Shown here piece by piece: positions 35,157-43,589 of a DNA stretch of 64,000 nt (the stretch's first letter is position 1; every line of letters begins with the position of its first letter). Origin of the DNA: Bradyrhizobium huanghuaihaiense (lineage in GTDB: Bacteria; Pseudomonadota; Alphaproteobacteria; Rhizobiales; Xanthobacteraceae); the NCBI RefSeq assembly GCF_007830635.1, contig NZ_VLLA01000008.1, positions 1 to 64,000 on the forward strand, written 5' to 3'. The notes beneath the pieces are model-generated. The model saw only the letters and a list, made by a program, of their open reading frames with translations. It made no database searches and was not told where the DNA came from. Position numbers and translations under genes: made by a program.

Positions 35157-36854
35157 TCACTGCACCATCGCCGCAGCGATCTTCTCCGCCGTCATCAGCA
35201 CCGGGAAATTGGTGTTGGCGCACGGCACCACCGGGAAGATCGAGGCGTCGACGACGCGCAATCCCTGGATGCCCTTGACGCGGCCCTGGTTGTCGACCAC
35301 CGCCATCGGATCGTCGGCGCGGCCCATGCGGCATGAGCAGGAGGCGTGCCAGACGCCGATGGTCGCCTTGCGCACGAAGGCTTCCAGCGCCTCGTCATCG
35401 TTCATCACCTGGTCGAAGGTAAAGCCTTCGACCACGAAATTGTCGATCAGATAGTGACGCAGTGCCGCCGGCCCGTCCATCAGCGTTGCGGCGATCTTGG
35501 TCAGGATCCTGTTCTTGGTGTTGACCACGCCGATCTTGCGGACCTTGTCGGTGTAGGCGGCCGGGAACGGCTTGTCCGTCACCTTCTTCACGATGTCGCT
35601 CATCTGAATGGCGGCCATCTTGCGGAAGCCGTCCATCAGGCGATCGAGATCGCGCCGATCAGACAAGAGATTGAACTCGACGATCGGTTCGGCTGTGGGG
35701 TCACGCGAGGCAAGCTTGACCTGTCCGGTCTCCGAATAGGTCTTGTTGACGAAGGTCAGCAGCGAGCCGATCTGCTCGCCGACCGCATGCCAGGCGGATT
35801 TGCTGAGCAGGACAACGAACATGTCGCCCTTCGGTACGCCGGCGAGGCCCGACGAATAGCGCAGGCCGAGCTGCATGTGTCGCCTGGTGTGCTCGTTCAT
35901 GCGCGCGCCGCGGCGGACGAAGGACGACAGCGAGATCGAGGGATGGTCCATCAGGCGCTGGCCGACACCCGGCAAGCCCGTCAGCACGGGAATGCCCAAA
36001 TCCTTGAGATGGCCGACCGGGCCGATGCCGGCTCGCAAGAGATGCGCCGGCGAATGAATCGCGCCGCTGGAGAGAATGATCTCGCGTCCGCGGAATTCCT
36101 GCTCCCGCCCGTCGACCACGGCCTTCACGCCGACGCATTGCGTGCCTTCGAACAGCAGCCCCCGCACCTGCGTGTTGGTGGAGATGGTGAGGTTGGCGCG
36201 CTGACGCGTGTCGCGATCGAGATAGCCCATCGCGGCCGAGACGCGTTGCTCGGCCTGGTTGGAATGCGTCACCGGGAAATAGCCGTCGACGAACTCGCCG
36301 TTCTGGTCGGCCACGAATGGATGCCCGGCCTGCTGGAAGGCGTCGGCGAACGCCTGCGAATGCCGCGTCCAGTGCTCCCTCGGAATTCTGCGCACCGGAA
36401 TGCGGCCGTCCTTGCCGTGATAAGGCCCGTCGAAATCGAGATCGCGCTCGACCTTCCTGAAGAAGGGCAGCACGTCGTTCCACGCCCAGCCCTCGGCGCC
36501 CCGCGCGTCCCACTCATCGTAATCGGTCGGCGCGCCGCGATTGGCCATCTGGCCGTTGATCGATGATCCGCCGCCCAGCACGCGCGCCTGCTCGTACTTG
36601 CGCAAGGGCGGACGCGCTTCGTTCGGATTGTTGTGGCTGACGACCTGCGTCGTGACCTTGAGCTCGGTCCAGTGGAAGCGCGGATCGAAATAGGCGGTGC
36701 CCGGATAGCTGTCCCTGATCTCGGCCGGCTCGTTGCCGGGTGGTGTGTCCTGTCCGGCCTCGCAGAGCAGGACCTTGTTGGCACTCTTCGCGGAGAGCCG
36801 GTGGGCCAGCACGGACCCCGCCGAGCCGCCGCCGACGATGATGTAGTCGTACAC
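35157..36854 (-). CDS. GMC-family FAD-dependent oxidoreductase (choline/alcohol dehydrogenase type)
   Basis: 565 residues from GTG 36854 (VYDYIIVGGGSAGSVLAHRLS), with AGAGGAAG upstream. The ADP-binding GGGSAGS motif, the ARVLGGGSSINGQMANRG signature and ILSSGAIHSPAHLLRAGIG are intact. The catalytic His is in WHASCSCRMGRADDP and the second active-site residue is Asn in NTNFPVLM. The family oxidises alcohols, choline or sugars; the unusual WHASCS (WHPVGT is common) and lack of betA neighbours speak against choline. Membrane acceptor or oxygen as oxidant cannot be told. A 15-bp palindrome lies about 51 bp upstream. Confidence 0.92.
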   Translation of the reverse strand: MYDYIIVGGGSAGSVLAHRLSAKSANKVLLCEAGQDTPPGNEPAEIRDSYPGTAYFDPRFHWTELKVTTQVVSHNNPNEARPPLRKYEQARVLGGGSSINGQMANRGAPTDYDEWDARGAEGWAWNDVLPFFRKVERDLDFDGPYHGKDGRIPVRRIPREHWTRHSQAFADAFQQAGHPFVADQNGEFVDGYFPVTHSNQAEQRVSAAMGYLDRDTRQRANLTISTNTQVRGLLFEGTQCVGVKAVVDGREQEFRGREIILSSGAIHSPAHLLRAGIGPVGHLKDLGIPVLTGLPGVGQRLMDHPSISLSSFVRRGARMNEHTRRHMQLGLRYSSGLAGVPKGDMFVVLLSKSAWHAVGEQIGSLLTFVNKTYSETGQVKLASRDPTAEPIVEFNLLSDRRDLDRLMDGFRKMAAIQMSDIVKKVTDKPFPAAYTDKVRKIGVVNTKNRILTKIAATLMDGPAALRHYLIDNFVVEGFTFDQVMNDDEALEAFVRKATIGVWHASCSCRMGRADDPMAVVDNQGRVKGIQGLRVVDASIFPVVPCANTNFPVLMTAEKIAAAMVQ

Positions 36855-36904
36855 GATTGGCGCTTCCTCTTGTTCTTGCAAGGGGAAGCTAGCGCGGATT
36901 TATC

Positions 36905-36919
36905 GTGAGGTCACCTCAC
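36905..36919. promoter_or_regulatory. Candidate operator of the GMC oxidoreductase gene
   Basis: GTGAGGT-C-ACCTCAC is a perfect odd palindrome of 15 bp, centred 58 bp upstream of the GTG at 36854. A dimeric repressor site is a fair reading; the regulator is unknown. Confidence 0.45.
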
Positions 36920-36977
36920 CGCAATCGTCGGTGCGCCATGAACGCCACGAATGGCCCGCGGCATGCGAGATAGGATC

Positions 36978-37337
36978 TCACGTCATGCTGCCCGGCATGA
37001 AGCAGCGGATCATGGCGCGGCCGTTGACGTAGTAGGGCCACACGAAAGTGCGACCGGCGCGGTTCGGCTCCTTGATCACGGCATCGTCGGGCACGGTGAT
37101 CCACTCGCCGAGAAGGCGAACGCGATAGTGTCCGTCCAGCGTGTCCCAGTCGACCTCATCCAGCGCGGTGCCGTCGGCGTCGGCGCAGCACGGACCTCCA
37201 GCTTTGCTTTTCAGGCTCTCGAACCAGCCCTTGAGCGGAGAATTCGCGTAGCGACCGTCGTCGCGGGCCTCCGCCGACAGGCCGATCATGGCGATAGCCG
37301 CCAGCAGAGGAATCATCCTGAAGGTCACGATCGCCAT
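36978..37337 (-). CDS. Small exported protein, 119 aa, unknown
   Basis: From ATG 37337 (MAIVTFRMIPLLAAIAMIGL) a signal peptide ends near AEA-RDD. The mature protein of about 95 residues has one adjacent Cys pair (GGPCCADADG) and a third Cys near the end (MIRCFMPGS), and motifs GWFESLKSKAGG, YRVRLLGEWITVPDDAVI and FVWPYYVNGRAMIRCF. This pattern recurs in rhizobial hypothetical proteins but I cannot name its function. ATG at the inner MIPLLAA is an alternative start. Confidence 0.8.
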   Translation of the reverse strand: MAIVTFRMIPLLAAIAMIGLSAEARDDGRYANSPLKGWFESLKSKAGGPCCADADGTALDEVDWDTLDGHYRVRLLGEWITVPDDAVIKEPNRAGRTFVWPYYVNGRAMIRCFMPGSMT

Positions 37338-37601
37338 CTCGCCTCGCTCGATCCGCGCACGCGCGCAACAACGCAGGCGCAAGTCGCCTGCGATGTGTGT
37401 GATGTGATGCTGGCTGACGCTCGCCGGCCGCGGTTCCGGCCGGTTCAGCGGAGCGATAACTACGATCCGCAGCGTTTGATCCTATTTTGCGGACAGGGGT
37501 CGGTCGTCGTCGCGCAATTACAGGTGGAGAATGGTGGCGCAAGAACGGACATGCCGCAGGTCTTGCTCGGCCTGCGCCCCACAATTCCTTCTCCAAGTCC
37601 C

Positions 37602-37615
37602 TTGATTTGAATCAA
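37602..37615 (+). promoter_or_regulatory. FixK2/FNR-type box upstream of the LTXXQ-like gene
   Basis: TTGAT-TTGA-ATCAA, a perfect 14-bp match to the TTG(A/C)-N6-(T/G)CAA consensus of Bradyrhizobium FixK2 and to FNR. The centre is 73 bp upstream of ATG 37682. A class II promoter would start near 37650 and leave a leader holding the AGGAGGT site at 37670-37676. The rest of the 37338-37681 gap shows no gene. Confidence 0.8.
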
Positions 37616-37681
37616 TGTGACATCGCCTTGCCGACCATTGTTAGCGTGGTGCCTGGGGGCTACTCACCTAGGAGGTCGCCG

Positions 37682-38197
37682 ATGATGAAAATAATCGTGA
37701 TCGGAACAGCCGCACTCGTTCTTGCCGCACCGTCGATTGCCAGCGCGCAAGCTCCGTCCCCTGCGACGTCAGAACGGCTCAACGCAGTGGACCGGAATAC
37801 ACTGATGGACATGCGGATCGATTTGACCAAGGCCGCATTGCAGCTGACCCCTGACCAGGAAAAGCTCTGGCCGCCTGTCGAGAGCGCCATTCGTGCCAGA
37901 GCGGAAGATCGGAGGGCCCGTGTTGCAAAAATCTCGGAAACAGTGGGTCGGCGGGCCGACCAGAATGCCGTCGAAACGATACGTAACCGTGATCCCATCG
38001 CCTTCCTGCAACGACGCTCGGAGGCATTGGCTCAACGATCAGCCGATTTGGATAAACTCGCCGAGGCGTGGCAGCCACTCTACAAGACCCTCAATCCTGA
38101 ACAGAGGCAGCGCATGGGGGCCCTCGCGGTCCTTGTCCTTCACGACATGAGCGATGTCGTGGAGCGACGTCGTGCGCAGGCCGAGGATGAAGACTGA
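37682..38197 (+). CDS. Exported Spy/LTXXQ-like protein, 171 aa
   Basis: ATG 37682 (or 37685) follows a full AGGAGGT. The signal peptide MMKIIVIGTAALVLAAPSIA ends near ASA-QAP. The mature protein is helical and charged, with the LTxxQ hallmark in LQLTPDQEKLWPPVESAIRARAEDRRARV and a second variant, LYKTLNPEQRQRMGALAVL. Spy/CpxP-like proteins are periplasmic chaperones or stress sensors. A FixK2-type box 73 bp upstream suggests induction in low oxygen. A hairpin (38260-38303) follows and may terminate transcription. Confidence 0.85.
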   Translation: MMKIIVIGTAALVLAAPSIASAQAPSPATSERLNAVDRNTLMDMRIDLTKAALQLTPDQEKLWPPVESAIRARAEDRRARVAKISETVGRRADQNAVETIRNRDPIAFLQRRSEALAQRSADLDKLAEAWQPLYKTLNPEQRQRMGALAVLVLHDMSDVVERRRAQAEDED

Positions 38198-38953
38198 AGC
38201 AGGATGTTGATTCATACGCGCCGCGTGATGATCTGAACCTGCGCGGCTAACCAACTTTAGGCCTGGAGATGTCCCCTTTTGCCAGGGACGACATCCCCAG
38301 GCCGCATTCAAAGTGCTGTAGCCGACCAACGTGGCGGCAACCCGCGGCAGCGTCAGTGTTCACATCGTCAGTCTCGCCGGAAGCGCATAGCCAAAGGCGC
38401 GAGAGGCCGCGTTCGTCCGAACTACCAAGGCCGCAGATTTCAGGCACGACGGGCTTACAGCATCGCCTCTCCATCAAGACTGGTCGCTGTCTTGAGGAAC
38501 GAAACGGCCTTGACGCCGCGCCAATCGTTCGTGGGCGGATGCAAGCTGCCCTTCATCCAACCCATGACGATCGGGGATGTGAGCGGATCAAGAGAATACT
38601 CATTTGACGAACAGGGTTTGTGAATCGCCGTGAGCCACGCGCGCACACTGATGCGCGGGCGCACACCCCGCAGGGAACACAATTGTCGCCATCCCCGGAC
38701 AAGCATGACTCACCTTTACTGAGCTGGAGCCCCCAAGCCGACCTACGGGCGCACACTTGCTCGAGAGGTCAGCCGCTAATTTGGAGCTTGAAATTGCTGC
38801 TCGCACCATTGTCCGAAAGGGAAGCTGCGGTAACAGGTGACGCCTGCGTAGCTTCGCGAGTGTTCGCTCTTCCGACGCGTAGCAGGCGCGGCGAACTACG
38901 TTTTCTCGCGTTTGAATTGCGGGAGGCCGATCAGATGCCTGCGCGATGGTGGT
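38198..38953. other. 756-bp stretch without a recognisable gene
   Basis: All frames here are short, overlap one another and lack family motifs or ribosome sites. The base composition is more even than in neighbouring genes. It may hold decayed sequence between two small secreted-protein genes. Apart from the hairpin near 38260 I see nothing I can name. Confidence 0.6.
38260..38303 (+). terminator. Hairpin downstream of the LTXXQ-like gene
   Basis: GGCCTGGAGATGTCC (38260 onward) pairs with GACATCCCCAGGCC (ending 38303), with one mismatch and a two-base bulge, around the loop CTTTTGCCA. It lies 63 bp after the stop. There is no T tract after it, so the terminator role is tentative. Confidence 0.4.
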
Positions 38954-39190
38954 TCACTGATACAGCGCGCAAACGCCTGCATTCCATCGCACGCACCTGC
39001 GGACGTCCCGGCGGGTTTGACGGATTGTGGTTCTGGCTACGCACACACCATTGACCATCGTCCTGCCCGGTCCGCAGCCGGCGGCGACTTGCGTGATGAG
39101 GTCGTCCGACTGAATCGGTGCGAGTGGCATTGCCTGCGTCGATGTCGCGATGGCCAGCGCAAAACCGGCAACAGCAAATAACCTGATCAT
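38954..39190 (-). CDS. Small secreted Cys-containing protein, 78 aa
   Basis: ATG 39190 follows AGAGGAGA by seven bases. A signal peptide (MIRLFAVAGFALAIATSTQA) is followed by a short mature chain with GCGPGRTMVNGVCVART, then RRDVRRCVRWNAGVCALYQ. The four Cys of the mature part (two in each half) could form two disulfides. The GxC-NGxC pattern recurs in small rhizobial exported proteins of unknown function. No FixK box is present at the spacing seen for its neighbours. Confidence 0.8.
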   Translation of the reverse strand: MIRLFAVAGFALAIATSTQAMPLAPIQSDDLITQVAAGCGPGRTMVNGVCVARTTIRQTRRDVRRCVRWNAGVCALYQ

Positions 39191-39282
39191 CGTCACTCTC
39201 CTCTTGAAATCATGCAGAGCAAGGTTGGCGCCCTTCGAAGGCAGCATCAGTCCGCATGCAGGGGTCAGAAAGAGTTTGATCT

Positions 39283-39307
39283 GGAGGCGGCCGCGTGGAC
39301 CGCCTCC
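39283..39307 (-). terminator. Probable terminator downstream of the Gly-rich exported protein
   Basis: GGAGGCGG and CCGCCTCC form a perfect 8-bp stem around nine bases. Read on the minus strand it follows the stop at 39350 by about 43 bp and is followed by a moderately T-rich stretch. Confidence 0.45.
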
Positions 39308-39349
39308 GGGCCGAAGTCCATGTCCCCTGTACCCACTTTCGTCTGTGTC

Positions 39350-39892
39350 TTACGGGCAGCGGAACGGCATGCCGTTGGCGCCTGTGACCAAAGTCCCCGA
39401 TGTGCAGGCCATGCCGGTGGGCGTTATGTACCAGCCAGTGCTGGCGCTGGCTGTGGACGCAGGATAGTAGGCATTAGCTCCCAGGCCTCCACCATAGTAG
39501 GCATTAGCTCCCAAGCCTCCACCATAGGAGGAAGTCCCACCTCTGTAGGGACTCACGCCCGTAACTCCATAGCTGCCGGCGCCTGTGTAAGGGCCGCTTC
39601 CCCATCCCCAGTTGGGGGATGTGGCCGCCACGGCAGCAGCCGTGCCCACGGCGGCCGCGCCGGCGACGCCAGCGCCGACGACCCCGGCTCCATACCCATA
39701 TGCAGCCCGCCGGTCTTGCCGGCGAGCAACACCTGCGACGCTCATTGGGGTCAGCGGTCGACCGACCCGTGCTTGGGCACTCTCCACCGACAAAGAGATG
39801 CCGCGTTGTTCAGACCAGCTGAACGAGAACAGCGCCGCGCATGCGACAGTTGAGCCCGCGATTGCAAGTTTTGTCAGATGCATCTGTCTCAT
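39350..39892 (-). CDS. Gly/Tyr/Ala-rich exported protein, 180 aa, with internal repeats
   Basis: ATG 39892 (MRQMHLTKLAIAGSTVACAA) has GGAG eight bases upstream; MHLTKLA is an alternative start. After a signal segment comes WSEQRGISLSVESAQAR, also present in the neighbour at 40142-40534. The middle is Gly/Ala/Tyr-rich and includes the decapeptide YYGGGLGANA in tandem, encoded by a 30-bp DNA repeat. It ends with ACTSGTLVTGANGMPFRCP, whose two Cys match the end of the neighbour. A FixK2-type box lies 71 bp upstream. It is probably a secreted or surface protein made under low oxygen; function unknown. Confidence 0.82.
   Translation of the reverse strand: MRQMHLTKLAIAGSTVACAALFSFSWSEQRGISLSVESAQARVGRPLTPMSVAGVARRQDRRAAYGYGAGVVGAGVAGAAAVGTAAAVAATSPNWGWGSGPYTGAGSYGVTGVSPYRGGTSSYGGGLGANAYYGGGLGANAYYPASTASASTGWYITPTGMACTSGTLVTGANGMPFRCP
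39464..39523. repeat. Two 30-bp tandem repeats inside the Gly-rich gene
   Basis: ATAGTAGGCATTAGCTCCCA plus GGCCTCCACC at 39464-39493 is repeated at 39494-39523 with a single change. Thirty bases is a whole number of codons, so unit loss or gain keeps the frame. Confidence 0.9.
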
Positions 39893-39956
39893 GAACTTGC
39901 TCCATGACTGGCTTGCCCCATGCTGAAATGATGCTGCCTCCCCACCGGGGTGAGCA

Positions 39957-39970
39957 TTGCGCTAGATCAA
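39957..39970 (-). promoter_or_regulatory. FixK2-type box upstream of the Gly-rich exported protein
   Basis: TTGC-GCTAGA-TCAA fits TTG(A/C)-N6-(T/G)CAA. The centre is about 71 bp upstream of ATG 39892, almost the same spacing as at 37602 and 40596. Confidence 0.65.
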
Positions 39971-40101
39971 GGATGGACGAGGGGGCTTGCGAGCTCGGAT
40001 GAGGCAGAGACTTTGACGCGACCAACGCGTTTTCTTCGATGGTGCGGGTCGAGCCAACCGAGCCCTTGACGGCGAGAATGGACAGCGCTCTCAAGATGAA
40101 A

Positions 40102-40123
40102 GAGGCGGCGATCGTGCCGCCTC
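40102..40123 (-). terminator. Intrinsic terminator of the gene at 40142-40534
   Basis: GAGGCGGC-N6-GCCGCCTC, a perfect 8-bp GC stem. On the minus strand it lies 18 bp after the stop codon and is followed by TTTCATCTT. Confidence 0.75.
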
Positions 40124-40141
40124 TCCTTGTGGTTCGCGTGC

Positions 40142-40534
40142 TTACTGGCAGACGTACATGATTCCGTCACCGCCCTTGATCAACGTGCCGGGCGTGCAAC
40201 CAATACCGTTGAGCTTCGCATAGCTATCCCAACCGTCGTAGCAGGTATGGGAAGCACGTCCAAAGACTCCAACGGCCGTGCCGTATCCGGTCCTGCCGCC
40301 GACGCCACACCAGGGGCCGCCAGCGTAGTAGGCCCGCACTGCGTACCAGGGGAGACCGGTCTGATCGGGTATGTACTGATTATAGGGATACGGGCTGACA
40401 TAGAGTCGCCTCGCTTGCGCACTCTCGACTGAGAGCGAAAGCCCGCGCTGTTCAGACCAGTCGACGGTGAACAGTGCCGCAAAAGCGATAGTCGCAGTTG
40501 CAATTGCAAAATTTCTGAAAGCCGTCTGCTTCAT
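40142..40534 (-). CDS. Exported protein, 130 aa, paralogue of the Gly-rich neighbour
   Basis: ATG 40534 (MKQTAFRNFAIATATIAFAA) lies eight bases after AGGAG. A signal segment is followed by WSEQRGLSLSVESAQAR, nearly identical to the neighbour at 39350. The mature part is rich in Tyr, Pro and Gly (LYVSPYPYNQYIPDQTGLPW), with four Cys (PWCGVGG, HTCYDG, GCTPG, YVCQ) and ends CTPGTLIKGGDGIMYVCQ. A FixK2-type box is centred 68 bp upstream and an intrinsic terminator follows. Its role is unknown; context suggests a cell-surface or periplasmic protein of the low-oxygen response. Confidence 0.85.
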   Translation of the reverse strand: MKQTAFRNFAIATATIAFAALFTVDWSEQRGLSLSVESAQARRLYVSPYPYNQYIPDQTGLPWYAVRAYYAGGPWCGVGGRTGYGTAVGVFGRASHTCYDGWDSYAKLNGIGCTPGTLIKGGDGIMYVCQ

Positions 40535-40595
40535 CGTTTTGCTCCTATGCTGTCGTCCCCCTTTTGCATGAGAAGGCTCGCCGGTTGCGCCGACA

Positions 40596-40609
40596 TTGAC
40601 CAAGATCAA
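40596..40609 (-). promoter_or_regulatory. FixK2/FNR-type box upstream of the gene at 40142-40534
   Basis: TTGAC-CAAG-ATCAA matches TTG(A/C)-N6-(T/G)CAA. The centre is 68 bp upstream of ATG 40534. A class II promoter would start near 40561. Confidence 0.75.
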
Positions 40610-40815
40610 GAACCTTGACCTGCCTCGTGACTTCAAGTTGTGGCTCTCGATGAGCTGTGCACGTAACTGTGCGCAAGGGGGTAACGAGGGATGTCGACGC
40701 GTCGGGCTCTCTGCTGTGTTTGCTCGGTGCTATTTCGGGGCCGGGGCCGGCCGATCGTTTCAGGCACTACAGGATTTTCTTCGAAATCTCGTCGTGCCCG
40801 AACAACATTGCCGAT

Positions 40816-43476
40816 CTAGGCAGCCGCCTGCGCCGAGAGAAGCTGCTTCAGCTTCGCCGCCGGCACGGCCGGGCTGAACAGCCAGCCCTGCATCTGGCTG
40901 CAGCCGAGCTGACGCAGCACCTCGCGCTGGGCCTCGGTCTCGACGCCTTCCGCCGTCGTCGCCATGTGGCGGGCGGCGGCCATGTGCACCACGGCCTGCA
41001 CGATCGGCGAGGAATCCTCGGGCTCGCCGATGTCGCTGATGAAGCTGCGGTCGATCTTGATCTTGTCGAAGGGGAAGCGGTGCAGATAGCTCAGCGACGA
41101 ATAGCCGGTGCCGAAATCGTCGAGCGCGATGCGTACGCCGAGCTCGCGCAGTTGCTGCAGGATCGTCAGCGCCTCCTCGTCGTCGCGAATGAGGACGGTC
41201 TCGGTGATCTCGAGCTCGAGCCGTCCGGGAGCGAGACCTGAGTCCGCAAGCGCCGCAGCGACCTTCAACGCCAGTGACCGCGACCGGAACTGCACCGGTG
41301 AAACGTTGACGGCGATGTGGATATTGCCCGGCCAGCTCGCAGCCTCATTGCAGGCCTGCTTCAGCACCCATTCGCCGATCTCGCCGATCAGGCCGGTGTC
41401 CTCCGCGACCGGAATGAAATCCGCCGGCGAGACCATGCCGCGCTCGGGATGGCGCCAGCGCAAAAGCGCCTCGCAGCCGGTGACGACATTGGCGGCGAGA
41501 TCGACCAGCGGCTGGTAATGCACCTCGAACTCGCCGCGCGCGAGCGCCTGGCGCAGATCGAGCTCGAGCTGGCGCCGCTGCCGCGCCTTGGCGTCGTATT
41601 CGGGCACGAAGATGCGGAAGGTGCCGCGTCCTTCCGATTTCGCCGCGTACATCGCGAGATCGGCGCGTTTGAGCAGGTCGTCGAGATTGTCGCCGTGCTC
41701 CGGCGCGATCGCGACGCCGATGCTGGCGTCGGTCAAGACTTCCTGGCCCTTGCAGCTCACGGGCGCGCGCAACGCCGACAGGATCGTGTCCGCCAGCCTC
41801 GTCAACTCGGCCTGATCGTTGGTGCCGGCCTTGACGATGGCGAATTCGTCGCCCCCTAACCGCGCGACGAGATCGTTGCCGCTGACGCAGGCGCGCAGGC
41901 GGCTGGCGACCTGGCGCAGCAGCTCGTCGCCGACCTCGTGTCCCAGCGAATCGTTGACGCCCTTGAACTCGTCGACGTCGATATAGAGGATTGCGAACGG
42001 CCTGCCCTCGGCAAGCTCCGCGACGCGGCGCTCCAGATGGCTGCGCATCAGTACGCGGTTGGGCAGGTCGGTCAGCGCGTCGTAATGCGCCATATGTGCG
42101 ATGCGTTCGTCGGCGCGGATGCGCTCGGTGACGTCGTCATGCGTGGCGAGCCAGCCGCCGGCGGCGCCGGGCTGATTCTTGATCTCGATCAGGCGGCCGC
42201 CACCCGTCTCCACGATCGTCCTGTGGGTCTGCTCGACGCTGCCCAGGATGCCGTCGCAATAGGCATCGACGTCGCCGTCGAAGGAGCCGGTGTCATGGCG
42301 GTGCTGGATCACGTCGCGGAAATGGGCGCCGGGCTTCACGATGTCGGCAGAGAGGCCATACATCTCGATGTAGCGCCGGTTGCAGACGATCAGCCGCTCG
42401 TCCTGGTCGAACATCAAGAGGCCCTGCGTCATGGTGTTCATCGCGGTGTCGAGCCGCTGCTTCTCGACCGAGAGCCTTTGCGTCATCTGGCGGAAGATCA
42501 GGAACAGCGTCAGCACCAGCAGTCCGATCGACGTCACGGCGACGGCGACGAAGAATTTCGTCTGCGTGCGCCAGGTGGCGAGCGTCGCGTCCAGCGATTT
42601 GGTGGCGACCACGACCAGCGGCTCGCCGGTCAAAAGGCGCGAGGCGACGATGCGGTCCTTGCCGTCGATCGGGCTCGCGAGCTGCCTCGTGACGAAGGTG
42701 CGCTCGAACACCGCCATCTGCTCCGGCGTGCCCTGGCGAAAATTCTGCCCGATCATGGCGTCGACATGCGGGATGCGCGCGAGCAGCTGTCCGTTCTGGT
42801 GGTGCATCGCGATCGAGGATTCCTCGCCGAGCCCGGTCGAGGCAAAGAAGGATTCGAGCTGGTCGGGCGCAATCGCGCGCGTGACGATGCCGAGGAACTC
42901 GCCGCGCGGGCTGGAGACGCGCCGCGCGAACACGATGGCAGGGCCGTTGCCGAGCCGGCCGGGAACGACCTCGATCTCTTCCTGCGCGATCGGATCGTTC
43001 TTGAGCCGCTTGAAATAGCCGCGGTCGGCGACCGTGACGTCGGCGACCGGCCAGCGCCGCGACGAATTGATCAGCACACCCTCTGAATCGAACACATTGG
43101 CGCCGGCGACGTCGGTCCAGCCGCTGGCCTTTGCGCGCAGCGCTTCGTGCACGGCGAGAGTGCTCATCTGGCTGCGGAACAGGTCGGCGGACTCGATGCC
43201 ATGGCTCTCGAGCTCGGCGATGACGCTCTTCTGGAACACGGCGAAATCCGCGAACTCACGGTCGTAGTGCCGGGCGAGCAGCCGCACCGCGCTCTCGAGA
43301 CTGTCGCGACCGCTCTCGATCGCATTCTGCCGGAAGCGGTCGACGGTGAGCGCGGTGCCGATGCCGGTCGCAAGCATCAGCACGAAGCCGCCGGCGATCA
43401 GCCATGTCAGCGGCGCCCCGCGCCAGCGGCGCAGCAGCGCACGCATCCGCGCGGTCCATCTGATCGATGTGCCCAT
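40816..43476 (-). CDS. Membrane GGDEF-EAL cyclic-di-GMP protein with Cache and PAS domains
   Basis: 886 residues: a membrane helix (LTWLIAGGFVLMLATGIGTAL), a periplasmic Cache sensor to about residue 295, a second helix (FFVAVAVTSIGLLVLTLFLI), a PAS domain (MNTMTQGLLMFDQDERLIVCN), GGDEF (RLGGDEFAIVK) and EAL (CEALLRWRHPERG). GGDEF is intact and the EAL has the metal-site motifs ALDDFGTGYSSL and KIDRSFI, so both synthesis and breakdown of c-di-GMP are possible. It probably switches motility and biofilm in response to an external ligand. It stands alone on the minus strand, with repeat J downstream of the next minus-strand gene. Confidence 0.95.
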   Translation of the reverse strand: MGTSIRWTARMRALLRRWRGAPLTWLIAGGFVLMLATGIGTALTVDRFRQNAIESGRDSLESAVRLLARHYDREFADFAVFQKSVIAELESHGIESADLFRSQMSTLAVHEALRAKASGWTDVAGANVFDSEGVLINSSRRWPVADVTVADRGYFKRLKNDPIAQEEIEVVPGRLGNGPAIVFARRVSSPRGEFLGIVTRAIAPDQLESFFASTGLGEESSIAMHHQNGQLLARIPHVDAMIGQNFRQGTPEQMAVFERTFVTRQLASPIDGKDRIVASRLLTGEPLVVVATKSLDATLATWRTQTKFFVAVAVTSIGLLVLTLFLIFRQMTQRLSVEKQRLDTAMNTMTQGLLMFDQDERLIVCNRRYIEMYGLSADIVKPGAHFRDVIQHRHDTGSFDGDVDAYCDGILGSVEQTHRTIVETGGGRLIEIKNQPGAAGGWLATHDDVTERIRADERIAHMAHYDALTDLPNRVLMRSHLERRVAELAEGRPFAILYIDVDEFKGVNDSLGHEVGDELLRQVASRLRACVSGNDLVARLGGDEFAIVKAGTNDQAELTRLADTILSALRAPVSCKGQEVLTDASIGVAIAPEHGDNLDDLLKRADLAMYAAKSEGRGTFRIFVPEYDAKARQRRQLELDLRQALARGEFEVHYQPLVDLAANVVTGCEALLRWRHPERGMVSPADFIPVAEDTGLIGEIGEWVLKQACNEAASWPGNIHIAVNVSPVQFRSRSLALKVAAALADSGLAPGRLELEITETVLIRDDEEALTILQQLRELGVRIALDDFGTGYSSLSYLHRFPFDKIKIDRSFISDIGEPEDSSPIVQAVVHMAAARHMATTAEGVETEAQREVLRQLGCSQMQGWLFSPAVPAAKLKQLLSAQAAA

Positions 43477-43589
43477 CCAGCCCTCCCGTGGGATGCAAGA
43501 TGCAGCAAAACCGACAAGACCCCGTTACCATGGAGGGTTAGGAAAAGATGAATCGGAGTGGAATCAGGGGGTTGGTTCCCTGGTAGACC

